A DNA stretch of 64,000 nt from NCBI RefSeq assembly GCF_030864005.1, contig NZ_CP132976.1:3658001-3722000 (forward strand), written 5' to 3'. This DNA comes from Achromobacter seleniivolatilans (GTDB lineage: Bacteria; Pseudomonadota; Gammaproteobacteria; Burkholderiales; Burkholderiaceae_B). Below the pieces are notes generated by a model. That model did not search any database. It was given only the letters and a program-made list of their open reading frames with translations, and was not told the origin of the DNA. Of the stretch, positions 10,248-20,731 are shown in pieces. A program made the translations under genes and the position numbers. How positions within the stretch are numbered: the stretch's first letter is position 1; every line of letters starts with the position of its first letter.

Positions 10248-11516
10248 ATGACGAATTCCTCCACCCCCGCAGCTCCGTTGGACGTAAACGGCAAAGGCCT
10301 GGGTGCCTTCCCGGAATCCTGTACCACCGCCGACGTGGCGGCGCTGAACTGGAATCTGCTGAACGAGGACGTGAGTCTGCCCGTTGCGGTGCTTTACGAA
10401 GCGCGCGTGCGCCATAACCTGCAGTGGATGCAGCGTTTCATGGAGGCCTACCACGTCAAGCTGGCGCCGCATGGCAAGACGACCATGAGTCCGGCGCTGT
10501 TCAAGCGCCAGATCGACAGTGGAGCCTGGGGCATCACCTTGGCGACCGCGCCGCAAGTGCTGGCCGCCTATCAGCACGGCATCCGGCGCGTGCTGATGGC
10601 CAACCAGCTGGTTGGCCGCGCCAACATGGCCATCATCGCGCGTCTGCTGCAAGACCCCGCCTTTACCTATTTCTGCATCGTGGATTCCGCTGCAAACGCC
10701 GCCCAGTTGGGCAAGTTCTTCGGCGAGCAAGGGCAGACCTTGCCCGTGCTGATAGAACTGGGCCCCGCTGGCGGCCGCACCGGCGTGCGCGATGACGCGC
10801 AATTGCAAGCCGTAGCCGATGAAATTGCCCGCTGGCCCAATCTGGCGCTGGCCGGTATCGAAGTCTATGAAGGCGTGCTGCAAGACGAAAACGCCATCCG
10901 CGCGTTCTTGCGCCGCGCGACCGACGCCTTGCGTGGCCTGGCCACTGCCGGCCGCCTGCGCAAGAACGGCCCCGCCTTGATCTCCGGCGCCGGTTCGGCC
11001 TGGTTCGACGTTGTGGCCGAGGAGTTCTCGCAACTGGATATTGGCGCGCCCCTGGAAGTGGTGCTGCGTCCCGGCTGCTATTTGTCTCATGACGTGGGCG
11101 TTTACCGCTCTGCCGCCGAGCGCATCAATGCCCACAACCCCGTGGCGCAAAAGATGGAACCGGGCTTGCAGCCCGCCTTGCAGGTCTGGGCGTATGTGCA
11201 ATCGCTGCCGGAGTCCGGCCGCGCCATCATCGCGATGGGCAAGCGCGACGCGGCGTTCGACGCCGGCCTGCCCACCCCCGCACTGCACTTCCGGTCGGGC
11301 CAGGATGCGCCCGCTGCGGCTCCTGGCGCCTGGAAGCTGACCGCCATGATGGATCAACACGCCTTCATGCAAATCAGCGACGGCGACGACATCCAGGTCG
11401 GCGACATGATCGCTTTCGATATTTCCCACCCCTGCCTGACGTTCGACAAGTGGCGCCAGGTATTGCTGGTGGATGAGCAGTTCCGCGTCACCGACGTGGC
11501 CGAAACCTTCTTTTAA
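10248..11516 (+). CDS. PLP-dependent amino-acid deaminase (D-serine dehydratase-like, alanine-racemase fold)
   Basis: 422 residues from the ATG at 10248; in-frame upstream codons to 10197 give a lysine-rich leader without support. The N-terminal alanine-racemase-type barrel carries the probable PLP lysine K77 in LAPHGKTTMSP. The C-terminal domain is of the eukaryote-type D-serine dehydratase (DSD) kind, with HAFM and the SHPC His/Cys pair that binds zinc in characterised members. Such enzymes eliminate water from D-serine or D-threonine-like substrates, giving an enamine that becomes a keto acid and ammonia. It heads a run of genes for peptide uptake, D-aminoacylase and RidA. Exact substrate unknown; D-threonine aldolase activity is a less likely alternative. 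Confidence 0.85.
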   Translation: MTNSSTPAAPLDVNGKGLGAFPESCTTADVAALNWNLLNEDVSLPVAVLYEARVRHNLQWMQRFMEAYHVKLAPHGKTTMSPALFKRQIDSGAWGITLATAPQVLAAYQHGIRRVLMANQLVGRANMAIIARLLQDPAFTYFCIVDSAANAAQLGKFFGEQGQTLPVLIELGPAGGRTGVRDDAQLQAVADEIARWPNLALAGIEVYEGVLQDENAIRAFLRRATDALRGLATAGRLRKNGPALISGAGSAWFDVVAEEFSQLDIGAPLEVVLRPGCYLSHDVGVYRSAAERINAHNPVAQKMEPGLQPALQVWAYVQSLPESGRAIIAMGKRDAAFDAGLPTPALHFRSGQDAPAAAPGAWKLTAMMDQHAFMQISDGDDIQVGDMIAFDISHPCLTFDKWRQVLLVDEQFRVTDVAETFF

Positions 11517-11632
11517 GCGCCCCCCCGGCGTTCGCTGCACCGCGCCAGACCCGAGGGGGCTTCAAGACCTGGTTCCCGGCGCTTATCTGATCACTCGCGA
11601 CAACCTGTTTTTGACCCTCTGGAGAGAGAATC

Positions 11633-13192
11633 ATGAACTTCCGTACCTCCCGGCGAGGCGTCGGGCTGAAAAGCCTGCTCGCAGCCGGCGCAATTGGCTT
11701 GACCGCATTGTCGACCCCCGCCCTCTGTGCCACGCCGGTCAAGGGAGGCACGATTTCCGTCGCCACCATCGGTGAACCGCCGACGCTGGACCCGATGAGC
11801 AGTACCGCCGATCTGGTGGGCATCCTGACGCAGCATTTCTTTGAAACGCTGTACACCTTCGACGCCAAGTGGAATCTGACCCCGCTGCTGGCCGACAAGA
11901 TGCCTGACGTCACGCCCGACGGCCTGATCTATACGATTCCCCTGCGCCAGGGCATCACCTTCCATGACGGTTCCAAGATGGATTCGTCGGACGTGCTGGC
12001 CTCGCTCAAGCGCTGGACCGAAACCGCCACGCGCGGCAAGGGCGCAGCCAAGGTGATCAGCAGCATCGAAGCGCCGGATGCCAACACCATCCGCATCACG
12101 CTCAAACAACCGTACGCACCGCTGACCGCGCTGCTGGCGATGAACAATGCCGCGGCCGTCATCATGCCCAAGGGCAAAATCGCGCCGGTCCTGACCGAAA
12201 TCGTCGGCACGGGTCCGTACCAACTGAAGGCCCGCGTGCCGGACCAATACATTCAGCTGGTGCGTTTTGAAGGCTACAAACAACGCGAAGGCGAGCCCGA
12301 TGGTTACGGCGGCGCGCGCAAGCAATATCTGGACGAAATCCGCTTCGTGCCGGTCAGCAATGCCAACACGCGTTCGGAAGCCGCCGCCGCGGGCCAGTTC
12401 GACTACGTTGACTCGCTGCCTGTGGAAGCGCTGGAAAAGCTTAAGGGCGGCCGATCCGACCCGGTGATGCTCAAGCCCTTCGGCTGGCCGCGTCTGGTGC
12501 TCAACACCAAGCAAGGCATCATGTCCAACCTGGCCGTGCGCCAGGCAGTGCAGTTGGCGCTGAACGAAGAAGACATGCTGTACGCCGCCTTTGGCAACAA
12601 GGACTTCTACAAACTCAACGGCGATCTGTATCCGGAAGGCTATCCGTGGGCCACGTCGCTGGGCGGCAAGGTCTACAACAAGGCCGATTCCGCTGCTGCA
12701 AAGAAGCTGCTGGATAGCGCCAACGTCGCCGACAAGAAGATCCGCATCCTGACCAGCCAGCAGTACGAGTTCCATTACAAGATGGCTCTGGTCGCTGCTG
12801 AATACCTGAAGGCCGCGGGTTTCACGGTGGACATGCAGGTCGTGGACTGGGCCACGCTGACGCAACGCCGCCAGGACCCGGCCGTGTGGGACATCTTCAT
12901 CACGCACAGCGTGTTCCTGCCCGAACCCGCGCTGATCGACTTCCCGTCCAAGGACGCGCCCGGCTGGTGGGACACGCCGCGCCGCGCTCAGGTCATGGAT
13001 GCCTTTAACCAGGCGCGTACGCAGGAAGAACGCATCAAGCGCTGGGCCGACGTGCAGCAGGCGGTCTATGACGAGATCCCCTTCGTGAAGGTCGGCGACT
13101 TCAATGCCCAAGCCGCGCGTTCGCCGTCGCTGCAAGGCACGAAACCTGCCCCGTGGCCGTTCTTCTGGAACGCATGGAAGGCGGGGAAATAA
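11633..13192 (+). CDS. ABC transporter substrate-binding protein, peptide/nickel (family 5)
   Basis: 519 residues; ATG with GGAGAGAGA upstream. An N-terminal export signal covers about 33 residues (a SRRGVGLK stretch is reminiscent of a Tat motif, then a hydrophobic core ending TPALCA). The mature protein has the family-5 opening GGTISVATIGEPPTLDP, then the usual two-lobed fold. It binds oligopeptides or related compounds in the periplasm and delivers them to the two permeases that follow. In this setting, N-acyl-D-amino acids or D-residue-containing dipeptides are plausible ligands. A 162-bp gap with a palindromic repeat separates it from the first permease, which may allow higher expression of this component. 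Confidence 0.93.
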   Translation: MNFRTSRRGVGLKSLLAAGAIGLTALSTPALCATPVKGGTISVATIGEPPTLDPMSSTADLVGILTQHFFETLYTFDAKWNLTPLLADKMPDVTPDGLIYTIPLRQGITFHDGSKMDSSDVLASLKRWTETATRGKGAAKVISSIEAPDANTIRITLKQPYAPLTALLAMNNAAAVIMPKGKIAPVLTEIVGTGPYQLKARVPDQYIQLVRFEGYKQREGEPDGYGGARKQYLDEIRFVPVSNANTRSEAAAAGQFDYVDSLPVEALEKLKGGRSDPVMLKPFGWPRLVLNTKQGIMSNLAVRQAVQLALNEEDMLYAAFGNKDFYKLNGDLYPEGYPWATSLGGKVYNKADSAAAKKLLDSANVADKKIRILTSQQYEFHYKMALVAAEYLKAAGFTVDMQVVDWATLTQRRQDPAVWDIFITHSVFLPEPALIDFPSKDAPGWWDTPRRAQVMDAFNQARTQEERIKRWADVQQAVYDEIPFVKVGDFNAQAARSPSLQGTKPAPWPFFWNAWKAGK

Positions 13193-13207
13193 GCCAGAAG
13201 AAGGCAC

Positions 13208-13273
13208 GTAGGATGGGCGCAGCGCGGCACAGGCAAGGCAAGAACCTGATTGCCTGCCGCGCGTAACCCATCA
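13208..13273. repeat. Interspersed palindromic element (GTAGGATGGG type)
   Basis: About 66 bp with inverted ends: GTAGGATGGGCGCAGCGCGG at the left and CCGCGCGTAACCCATCA at the right. This resembles a family of dispersed palindromes found between genes in many proteobacteria (recalled, not searched). It lies between the binding-protein gene and the first permease gene and could form a hairpin that protects or attenuates the upstream mRNA. Confidence 0.65.
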
Positions 13274-13354
13274 CAGGAAAGAGGCGCTGTGGCGGAATCC
13301 TCCACAGCCCATCCCGCGCACCGTCCCGGCTGACGCTTTTTTAGGACTTTCACC

Positions 13355-14296
13355 GTGTTGCGTTATCTCTTAAACCGGCTGGTCGGACTCGTGGTCGTGA
13401 TGTTCATCGTCGCAACCATCGTGTTCGTGATCATCCGCGTCACGCCCGGTGACCCGGCCGCAGTGATGCTGGGTCCGCAGGCCAGCCAGCAGGACATCGC
13501 CGCGCTGCGCGCTCAGTTGGGGCTGGACCAGCCCATGGCGCTGCAATACGTGTCGTGGCTGGGCAAGCTGGTGCAGGGCGACCTGGGCCAATCCATCTTC
13601 ATGAACAAGCCCGTGCTGTCAGCGCTGGCCGACCGCGCCGAACCCACGATCCTGCTGACTCTGATGTCGCTACTGATCGCAAGCGCTATTGCGCTGCCAG
13701 TGGGCATACTTTCGGCAGTCAAACGCGGCACGACACTGGACCAGTCGGTGCTGTCGTTCTCGATGTTCACCTCCAGCGTGCCCAGCTTCTGGCTGGGGCT
13801 GCTGCTGATGCAGATATTTTCGGTCAAGCTGGGCTGGCTGCCGGTGTCCGGCTATGGCGGCCCCGACGCATCGCTGGCCACGCGCCTGTCGCACCTGATC
13901 TTGCCCGCCGTCGTGCTGGGCCTGGTGAACTCCGCGCTGATCACCCGCTTTATCCGCGCCAGCATGCTGGACGTGCTGCGCGATGACTACGTGCGTACCG
14001 CACGCGCCAAGGGCTTGCCGGAGAGCAAGGTCATTCTGAAACACGCTGTGCGCAATGCGCTGATCCCCATCCTGACGGTGCTGGGCCTGACGACCGCTCT
14101 GCTGATCAGCGGCGCCGTCGTGACGGAAACCGTGTTCGGCCTGCCCGGCGTGGGCAGTCTGGTGGTGTCGGCAGTGTTGCGCCGCGACTATCCCGTCATC
14201 CAGGGCGCGCTGCTGATCATCGCGGCCATTTACGTCCTGATCAATCTACTTATCGACCTGCTGTATCTGGTGGTCGATCCCCGGGTGCGCTACTGA
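13355..14296 (+). CDS. ABC transporter permease, DppB type
   Basis: 313 residues from a GTG start (LRYLLNRLVGLVVVMF follows at once). Six or so membrane segments are typical: first at about 9-29, then the loop RVTPGDPAAVMLGPQAS and five further helices. The cytoplasmic EAA-type loop DYVRTARAKGLPESKVILKHAVRNALIP docks onto the ATPase. It pairs with the DppC-type permease starting one base after its stop. Imports the ligand of the family-5 binding protein. Confidence 0.95.
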   Translation: MLRYLLNRLVGLVVVMFIVATIVFVIIRVTPGDPAAVMLGPQASQQDIAALRAQLGLDQPMALQYVSWLGKLVQGDLGQSIFMNKPVLSALADRAEPTILLTLMSLLIASAIALPVGILSAVKRGTTLDQSVLSFSMFTSSVPSFWLGLLLMQIFSVKLGWLPVSGYGGPDASLATRLSHLILPAVVLGLVNSALITRFIRASMLDVLRDDYVRTARAKGLPESKVILKHAVRNALIPILTVLGLTTALLISGAVVTETVFGLPGVGSLVVSAVLRRDYPVIQGALLIIAAIYVLINLLIDLLYLVVDPRVRY

Positions 14297-14297
14297 C

Positions 14298-15167
14298 ATG
14301 GCTATCGCAATTTCCGACAATTCCGGCGCCGACCGCTGGCAGGTTTTACGCCTGCTGGTGTCCCGCAAGACGGTCCTGATCAGTCTGATCGTGATCATCG
14401 TACTGGTGGCCGCCGCGCTGCTTGCGCCGTGGGTCAGCCCTTATGATCCCTTCAAGCTGTCCATCATGAACCGGTTGAAGGCCCCCGGCGCCGCGCATTG
14501 GTTTGGCACCGACGACTTCGGCCGCGACGTGTTCAGCCGGGTCATCTATGGCGGCCGGCTGTCCTTAATGGTGGGTTTTTCAGTGGTGATTCTGTCCAGC
14601 GTGCTGGGCATTGCTCTGGGTCTGGTGGCGGGCTTTTTCCGCTCGGCAGACAAGTTCGTGTCGCGCCTGATCGACGCCATGATGGCGTTTCCCGATATTC
14701 TGCTGGCGATCTCGCTGGTTGCGGCGCTGGGCCCGTCACTGATCAACGTGGTGATTGCGCTGGGCATTGTTTACACGCCGCGTCTGGCGCGTATTGTCCG
14801 GGCATCGACCTTGGTGATCCGCGAACTGCCCTTTGTTGAAGCGGCCCGCGCGCTCGGCGTGCCCACCTGGCGCATCATCACTGTTCACGTGCTGCGCAAC
14901 CTGGTGTCGCCCATTCTGGTGCAGGGCACGTTCATCTTCGCCTACGCGATCCTGGCCGAAGCAGGCCTGTCGTTCCTGGGCGTGGGCGTTTCGCCCGACA
15001 TTCCCACCTGGGGCACCATGATCAACGCCGGCCAGCAATACATGGGTTCGGCTGACTGGATCATGATCTTCCCCGGCATCGCTATCGTGCTGTCCGTCCT
15101 GTCGCTGCAATTGGTGGGCGACGGACTGCGCGACGTACTCGACCCGCGCCTGCGCAAGGAGCTGTAA
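14298..15167 (+). CDS. ABC transporter permease, DppC type
   Basis: 289 residues; ATG one base past the DppB stop, so translation is probably coupled. The N-terminal helix (about 28-48) is followed by the [11 protein letters not shown] periplasmic loop and the [20 protein letters not shown] signature of DppC/OppC proteins. The EAA loop reads [26 protein letters not shown]. Second half of the translocation pore. Confidence 0.95.
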   Translation: MAIAISDNSGADRWQVLRLLVSRKTVLISLIVIIVLVAAALLAPWVSPYDPFKLSIMNRLKAPGAAHWFGTDDFGRDVFSRVIYGGRLSLMVGFSVVILSSVLGIALGLVAGFFRSADKFVSRLIDAMMAFPDILLAISLVAALGPSLINVVIALGIVYTPRLARIVRASTLVIRELPFVEAARALGVPTWRIITVHVLRNLVSPILVQGTFIFAYAILAEAGLSFLGVGVSPDIPTWGTMINAGQQYMGSADWIMIFPGIAIVLSVLSLQLVGDGLRDVLDPRLRKEL

Positions 15168-15169
15168 TC

Positions 15170-16173
<1,004 letters not shown>

Positions 16174-16177
<4 letters not shown>

Positions 16178-17175
16178 CGAGCACACTCACCCCGATCCGC
16201 GCTGAAGAGCCGCTGGTCCGTATCGAAGACCTGAAGGTCCATTTTCCGACTTCACAGGCGCGTAACGCGCCCGTCGTGCGGGCGGTGGACGGCGTCAGTT
16301 TTGATGTGCCAAGAAACACCATTGTGGGTCTGGTCGGCGAATCCGGTTCCGGCAAGACCACGACGGGCCGTGCGTTACTGCGCCTGTTCGCGCCAACGGC
16401 CGGACGCATCCTGTTTGACGGACAAGACATCACCAAGCTGAACGAAAAGCAGATGCTGCCCTGGCGGCGGCGCATGCAGATCGTGTTTCAGGACCCGTAT
16501 GCCAGTTTGAACCCGCGCATGACGGTGGCGGACATCCTGGGCGAAGCGCTGGACACGCACAAGCTGGCGCAGCATCGCCGCTCGGCCCGCATTGGCGAAC
16601 TGCTGGAACGCGTGGGGCTGAACGCCGACCACAGCCGGCGGTATCCGCACGAGTTCTCTGGCGGCCAGCGCCAGCGCATCGGCATCGCCCGGGCGCTGGC
16701 GGTGGAACCCGACTTCATCGTGGCGGATGAACCCGTCTCGGCGCTGGACGTATCGGTGCAGGCGCAGGTGCTGAATCTGTTGCAGGACCTGCAACGCGAC
16801 CTGGGTCTGACCATGCTGTTCGTGGCCCACGATCTGGCCGTGGTGGACTACCTGTGCGACGAAGTCATCGTGATGTATCTGGGACGCGTCATGGAACGCG
16901 GCCCCACCAGCGAGGTATACGCCCGGCCGCGCCATCCCTATACTCGCGCACTGCTGTCGGCCGCACCCGTGCCAGATCCGCGCGCCCCGCGTTCGCGTAT
17001 TCTGCTTAAAGGGGATATCCCCAGCCCGGTCAATCCCCCCTCTGGCTGCGTGTTCCGCACGCGCTGCCCGCATGCCATCGACGCCTGCGCGGCAACCGAG
17101 GCTAAGCCCGTCAGCGTGGGTCCGGGTCACTTTGTGGCCTGTACGCGCATCGACGACCCCGCGCTGGCGGTTTAA
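16174..17175 (+). CDS. ABC transporter ATPase, DppF type
   Basis: 333 residues from the ATG at 16174 that overlaps the DppD-type stop; a longer in-frame extension into the upstream gene is not credible. Walker [10 protein letters not shown], signature [15 protein letters not shown], Walker [13 protein letters not shown] and the C-terminal [14 protein letters not shown] cysteine extension. Forms the ATPase heterodimer with the preceding gene product. Confidence 0.96.
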
Positions 17176-17213
17176 GGCCTGTTGCCCCGCCCGACTAGAC
17201 CCAGGAACACCAC

Positions 17214-18086
17214 ATGAATATGATCCGCGACATCGTCTTCCAGATACGCAGTCGGCGGGACGCATTGAGCGTCACGGAGCGCAAAGTCGCCGATGCCATT
17301 CTGGACGACATCATCTGGGGCGCCAGCGCCACGGTGGACCAGCTGGCCACGAAGGCCGGCGTCAGCATCGCGACCATTTCACGCTTTGCGCGCACAGTCG
17401 GCTGCGAAGACACGCGGGACCTGAAAATGAAGCTGGCGCAAGCCAGCACGGTGGGCAGCCGCTTTCTGGACCCCAATGCAGCGCCCGAAGAAAGCACTTT
17501 TTACGCCCGGATTTACGCCGACATCGAAAGCACGCTGCGCGCTCACCTGCCCACCTTTACCGAGCAGTTGTTTGAAGCGGCCACGTCCATCGTCGACGGC
17601 GCCCGCATGATCTACGTCTTCGGTATGGGCGGAGCCTCCGCCGTGCTGGCGCAGGAAGTGCAGTCGCGCCTGGTGCGGCTGGGTTATCCCATAGCCGTTT
17701 ACAGCGATGCCGTGCTGCTGCGCATGGTCGCCGCCACGCTGGATGAGCGCGACGCCGTGCTGATCCTGTCTGCCTCCGGCCTGACGCCTGAAATCGTGGG
17801 CGCGGCCCGCATCGTCAAGCAATACCGCGCACGCATCGTTGCGATCACCGACGCAACCTCAGAGCTGGCAAAACTGGCCGACGTGGTGCTGCCTATCCGC
17901 ACGGACGAAACCGACTTTATCTACAAACCCTCGGCGTCGCGCTACGCGATGATGCTGGCCATTGACCTGCTGTCGACTGAACTGGCCATGCTGAACCAAG
18001 AGGAAAACCGCGAACGTCTGCGCCGCATCAAGCTGGCGCTGGACGAACACCGCGGCGGCCCGAACCGTTTGCCGTTGGGCGATTGA
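17214..18086 (+). CDS. RpiR-family transcriptional regulator
   Basis: 290 residues. The N-terminal HTH_6 domain covers about 1-77 (LSVTERKVADAILD, then QLATKAGVSIATISRFARTVG). The SIS sugar-phosphate-type domain covers about 120-260 (YVFGMGGASAVLAQEVQSRL, ILSASGLTPEIVGAARI). RpiR proteins usually sense phosphorylated sugars, but relatives beside D-amino-acid genes are known. Located between the transporter and the D-aminoacylase, with which it overlaps in frame space, so it is the probable local regulator. Confidence 0.93.
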   Translation: MNMIRDIVFQIRSRRDALSVTERKVADAILDDIIWGASATVDQLATKAGVSIATISRFARTVGCEDTRDLKMKLAQASTVGSRFLDPNAAPEESTFYARIYADIESTLRAHLPTFTEQLFEAATSIVDGARMIYVFGMGGASAVLAQEVQSRLVRLGYPIAVYSDAVLLRMVAATLDERDAVLILSASGLTPEIVGAARIVKQYRARIVAITDATSELAKLADVVLPIRTDETDFIYKPSASRYAMMLAIDLLSTELAMLNQEENRERLRRIKLALDEHRGGPNRLPLGD

Positions 18087-18100
18087 CCCAGGAACTCAAG

Positions 18101-19576
18101 ATGTACGACACCCTGATAGCCAACGTCCGTGTCCTGGACGGCACTGGCGGTCCTGAATACCGCGCCAGCGTGGCATTGGCCGATGGCCGCATTGCCGCCA
18201 TCGGCGCCCTGCCCGGCTCCGCCGCCCGCCGCGTCATCGATGGAGCCAACCTTGCCTTGGCTCCCGGCTTCATCGACGTCCATACTCACGACGACACCAA
18301 CGTCATCCGCACGCCGGGCATGCTGCCCAAGCTGTCGCAAGGCGTGACGACCGTGGTGGTGGGCAACTGCGGCATCAGCGCATCTCCCGTATCGCTGCGC
18401 GGCGAGCCGCCAGATCCGATGAACCTGCTGGGCAAGCGCGAAGACTTCAATTACCCGACCTTCGCCGACTACACACGGGCCATCCAGACCGCAGGCCCCG
18501 CTGTGAATGTCGCCGCGCTGGTGGGCCATACCGCCTTGCGCAGCAATCACATGGACCGGCTGGATCGCGCCGCCACCAAAGACGAAGTGCTGGCCATGCG
18601 CGCCCAATTGCGTGATGCGCTGGCTCATGGTGCGATTGGCCTGAGCAGCGGCCTGGCTTATGCGTCCGCGATTGAAGCCGACACCGCCGAGGTCAAATTG
18701 CTGGCCGAAGCGCTGGACGAATTTGGCGCGCTGTACACGACGCACCTGCGCTCGGAATTCGCGGCCATTCTGCAAGCCATGCAGGAAGCCTTCGATATCG
18801 CCCAGCACGCGCACGTGCCGGTGGTGGTGTCACATCTGAAATGTGCGGGCGCGGGCAACTGGGGCCGCACAAAAGAAGTGCTGTTCAATCTGGAGAATGC
18901 TGGGCGCATGCAACACGTAGGGTGCGACTGCTACCCCTATTCGGCCAGTTCTTCCACGTTGGACTTGAAGCAAGTCACCGACGAATTCGACATCGTGATC
19001 ACGTGGTCAGTGCCGCATCCGGAGCAGGCCCGCCGCAAGCTGGCCGACATTGCCGCCGATTGGGGAATCAGCCTGATGGACGCCGCGCGCCGTCTGCAAC
19101 CAGCGGGCGCGGTGTATCACAACATGCACGAAGACGACGTACGGCGCGTGCTGTCGCACAGGCTCACCATGGTGGGCTCCGACGGTCTGCCCAACGATCC
19201 GATGCCGCACCCGCGCCTGTGGGGCGCCTTCCCCCGCGTCCTGGGCCACTACAGCCGCGACGAAGGCCTGTTCCCGCTGACCCAGGCCGTGCACAAGATG
19301 ACGGGCCTGTCCGCCGCCCGATTCGGTCTGGCCGAGAGGGGCCTGATCCGCGAGGGCTATCACGCCGATCTGGTGCTGTTCAACCCGGACACAGTTATCG
19401 ACCGCGCGACCTTCGACGCGCCGGTCCAGACCGCAGCCGGTATTGAAGCGGTCTGGGTCAATGGCGCCCTGTCCTATCACCAGGGGCAACCCACCGGCGA
19501 TCGCGCCGGCCGCTGGCTGCCCCGCAACGGAGACCTGCGCGCAAGTTTCGCGGCAGCGTCCGCCCCCACACTTTAG
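18101..19576 (+). CDS. N-acyl-D-amino-acid deacylase (D-aminoacylase)
   Basis: 491 residues from the ATG at 18101 (AGGAA upstream); six in-frame codons before it are probably not used. Amidohydrolase-superfamily enzyme that removes the acyl group from N-acyl-D-amino acids in the cytoplasm. Seen: GFIDVHTHDDTN with His61 and His63, VVGNCGIS with the cysteine metal ligand of this subgroup, VVSHLKCAG, and the C-terminal SDGLPNDPMPHPRLWGAFPRVLG block with the metal-binding Asp. Its product, a free D-amino acid, is a natural substrate for the deaminase encoded at 10248. Sits between the RpiR regulator and the RidA gene. Confidence 0.94.
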   Translation: MYDTLIANVRVLDGTGGPEYRASVALADGRIAAIGALPGSAARRVIDGANLALAPGFIDVHTHDDTNVIRTPGMLPKLSQGVTTVVVGNCGISASPVSLRGEPPDPMNLLGKREDFNYPTFADYTRAIQTAGPAVNVAALVGHTALRSNHMDRLDRAATKDEVLAMRAQLRDALAHGAIGLSSGLAYASAIEADTAEVKLLAEALDEFGALYTTHLRSEFAAILQAMQEAFDIAQHAHVPVVVSHLKCAGAGNWGRTKEVLFNLENAGRMQHVGCDCYPYSASSSTLDLKQVTDEFDIVITWSVPHPEQARRKLADIAADWGISLMDAARRLQPAGAVYHNMHEDDVRRVLSHRLTMVGSDGLPNDPMPHPRLWGAFPRVLGHYSRDEGLFPLTQAVHKMTGLSAARFGLAERGLIREGYHADLVLFNPDTVIDRATFDAPVQTAAGIEAVWVNGALSYHQGQPTGDRAGRWLPRNGDLRASFAAASAPTL

Positions 19577-19586
19577 GAGCGTATCC

Positions 19587-20000
19587 ATGAGCAATGCCCC
19601 CACCCCCGACAACAATGGCATCACCCGCTACGGCGTTGCCGGCGGCACCGGTCAAGGCGGTTCACACATGCCGTTCGCCCGCGCCGTCGCCGCAGACGGC
19701 TGGTTGTACGTGTCAGGCCAGGTGCCGATGGACAACGGCGAAGTGATCGAAGGCGGCACGGTGGCGCAATGCCACAAGGCCATCCAGCAAGTGCTGGCCA
19801 TCCTGAAAGAAGCAGGCTACGGCCCGGAACACGTCGTGCGTTGCGGCGTCTGGCTGGACGACGCCCGCGACTTTCCGTCGTTCAACAAAGTGTTCAAGGA
19901 ATACTTCGGCGCCAATCCCCCGGCCCGCGCCTGCGTGCAATCCAGCCTGATGGTGGACGCCAAGGTCGAGATTGACTGCGTGGCGTACAAGCGCCCCTGA
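19587..20000 (+). CDS. RidA-family enamine/imine deaminase
   Basis: 137 residues from the ATG at 19587 with TAGGAG upstream. YjgF/YER057c/UK114 fold: ADGWLYVSGQVPMDNGEVIEGG, QCHKAIQQVLAILKEAGYG, and the conserved arginine in PPARACVQSSLMVDAKVEIDCVAYK that in archetypal RidA binds the substrate carboxylate. RidA hydrolyses reactive 2-aminoacrylate-type enamines/imines released by PLP-dependent dehydratases. Its place at the end of a cluster that begins with such a dehydratase is a direct functional fit. Confidence 0.93.
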   Translation: MSNAPTPDNNGITRYGVAGGTGQGGSHMPFARAVAADGWLYVSGQVPMDNGEVIEGGTVAQCHKAIQQVLAILKEAGYGPEHVVRCGVWLDDARDFPSFNKVFKEYFGANPPARACVQSSLMVDAKVEIDCVAYKRP

Positions 20001-20016
20001 TCCATCGCCAGACGAG

Positions 20017-20043
20017 AAAAAGCCCAGCAATGCTGGGCTTTTT
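20017..20043. terminator. Bidirectional terminator between ridA-like gene and lolA
   Basis: AAAAAGCCCAGC pairs with GCTGGGCTTTTT around a tiny loop, giving A and T runs on both sides. It can end the plus-strand catabolic block and the minus-strand ftsK-lolA unit. Confidence 0.92.
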
Positions 20044-20104
20044 GCTTGGGTCAAGACATCAAGATCGAATTCAACTCTCGCGCTTCAATTCTCTTGCGAG
20101 CACC

Positions 20105-20731
20105 TTACATTTTCACCACATCCACACCCTTGGGCGCGGTGAATTGAAATTCCTTGTCTGCCAGTTTGGGATTCGCCGCGATGGCCGACAGATCAACCCG
20201 TGTGGTCTGTCCAAAAGAATCCAGCAATTCCACGCGCACCGGCAAGTTGTCTTTCATGCCGATATCCACGCGTGAGAAACCCGCATCGGCAGTACGCGGT
20301 TTGGCGCGCAGCCATTCCACGCCGTCCTTGGACGGCAGCGGCGAGACGTCGAACGACTGCTCAAGCGAACCCGAGCCAAACAGAATAGCGGCGGGCGATG
20401 TGCCGATGGCGGCATCGACTTTGCGCTCGGTCACTTGCGCCAGGTCCGGGTCGAACTGAAACAGGACGCGGCCGTCGGATACCACCAGTTGTTCGTAGGG
20501 CTTTTGCACGGCCCACTTGAATTTTCCCGGACGCTGGAACGAAAACACGCCGGTTTGGGCGGGCTGCGTGCGGCCTTGGTTGTTCACCGTGTATTGCGAG
20601 AAAGACCCGGTGGCAGAGGTAACCGTGGCAACGAAGGCCTTCAATTGCTCTTGGGCGCTGGCGGCAAAGGCCAGCACGGGAGCCAGGCTCAGGGCCGCGG
20701 CAAGGGTCAGGCGGCGTAACGACTTCATCAT
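20105..20731 (-). CDS. lolA: Outer-membrane lipoprotein carrier protein LolA
   Basis: 208 residues from the ATG at 20731, whose ATGA overlaps the ftsK stop; GAGAGGAAG precedes it. A signal peptide of about 23 residues (ending AFA-ASA) exports it to the periplasm, where it carries lipoproteins from LolCDE to LolB. The fold shows [46 protein letters not shown], characteristic of LolA, and the C-terminal [15 protein letters not shown]. Translationally coupled to ftsK, an arrangement shared with E. coli and Bordetella. Confidence 0.97.
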   Translation of the reverse strand: MMKSLRRLTLAAALSLAPVLAFAASAQEQLKAFVATVTSATGSFSQYTVNNQGRTQPAQTGVFSFQRPGKFKWAVQKPYEQLVVSDGRVLFQFDPDLAQVTERKVDAAIGTSPAAILFGSGSLEQSFDVSPLPSKDGVEWLRAKPRTADAGFSRVDIGMKDNLPVRVELLDSFGQTTRVDLSAIAANPKLADKEFQFTAPKGVDVVKM

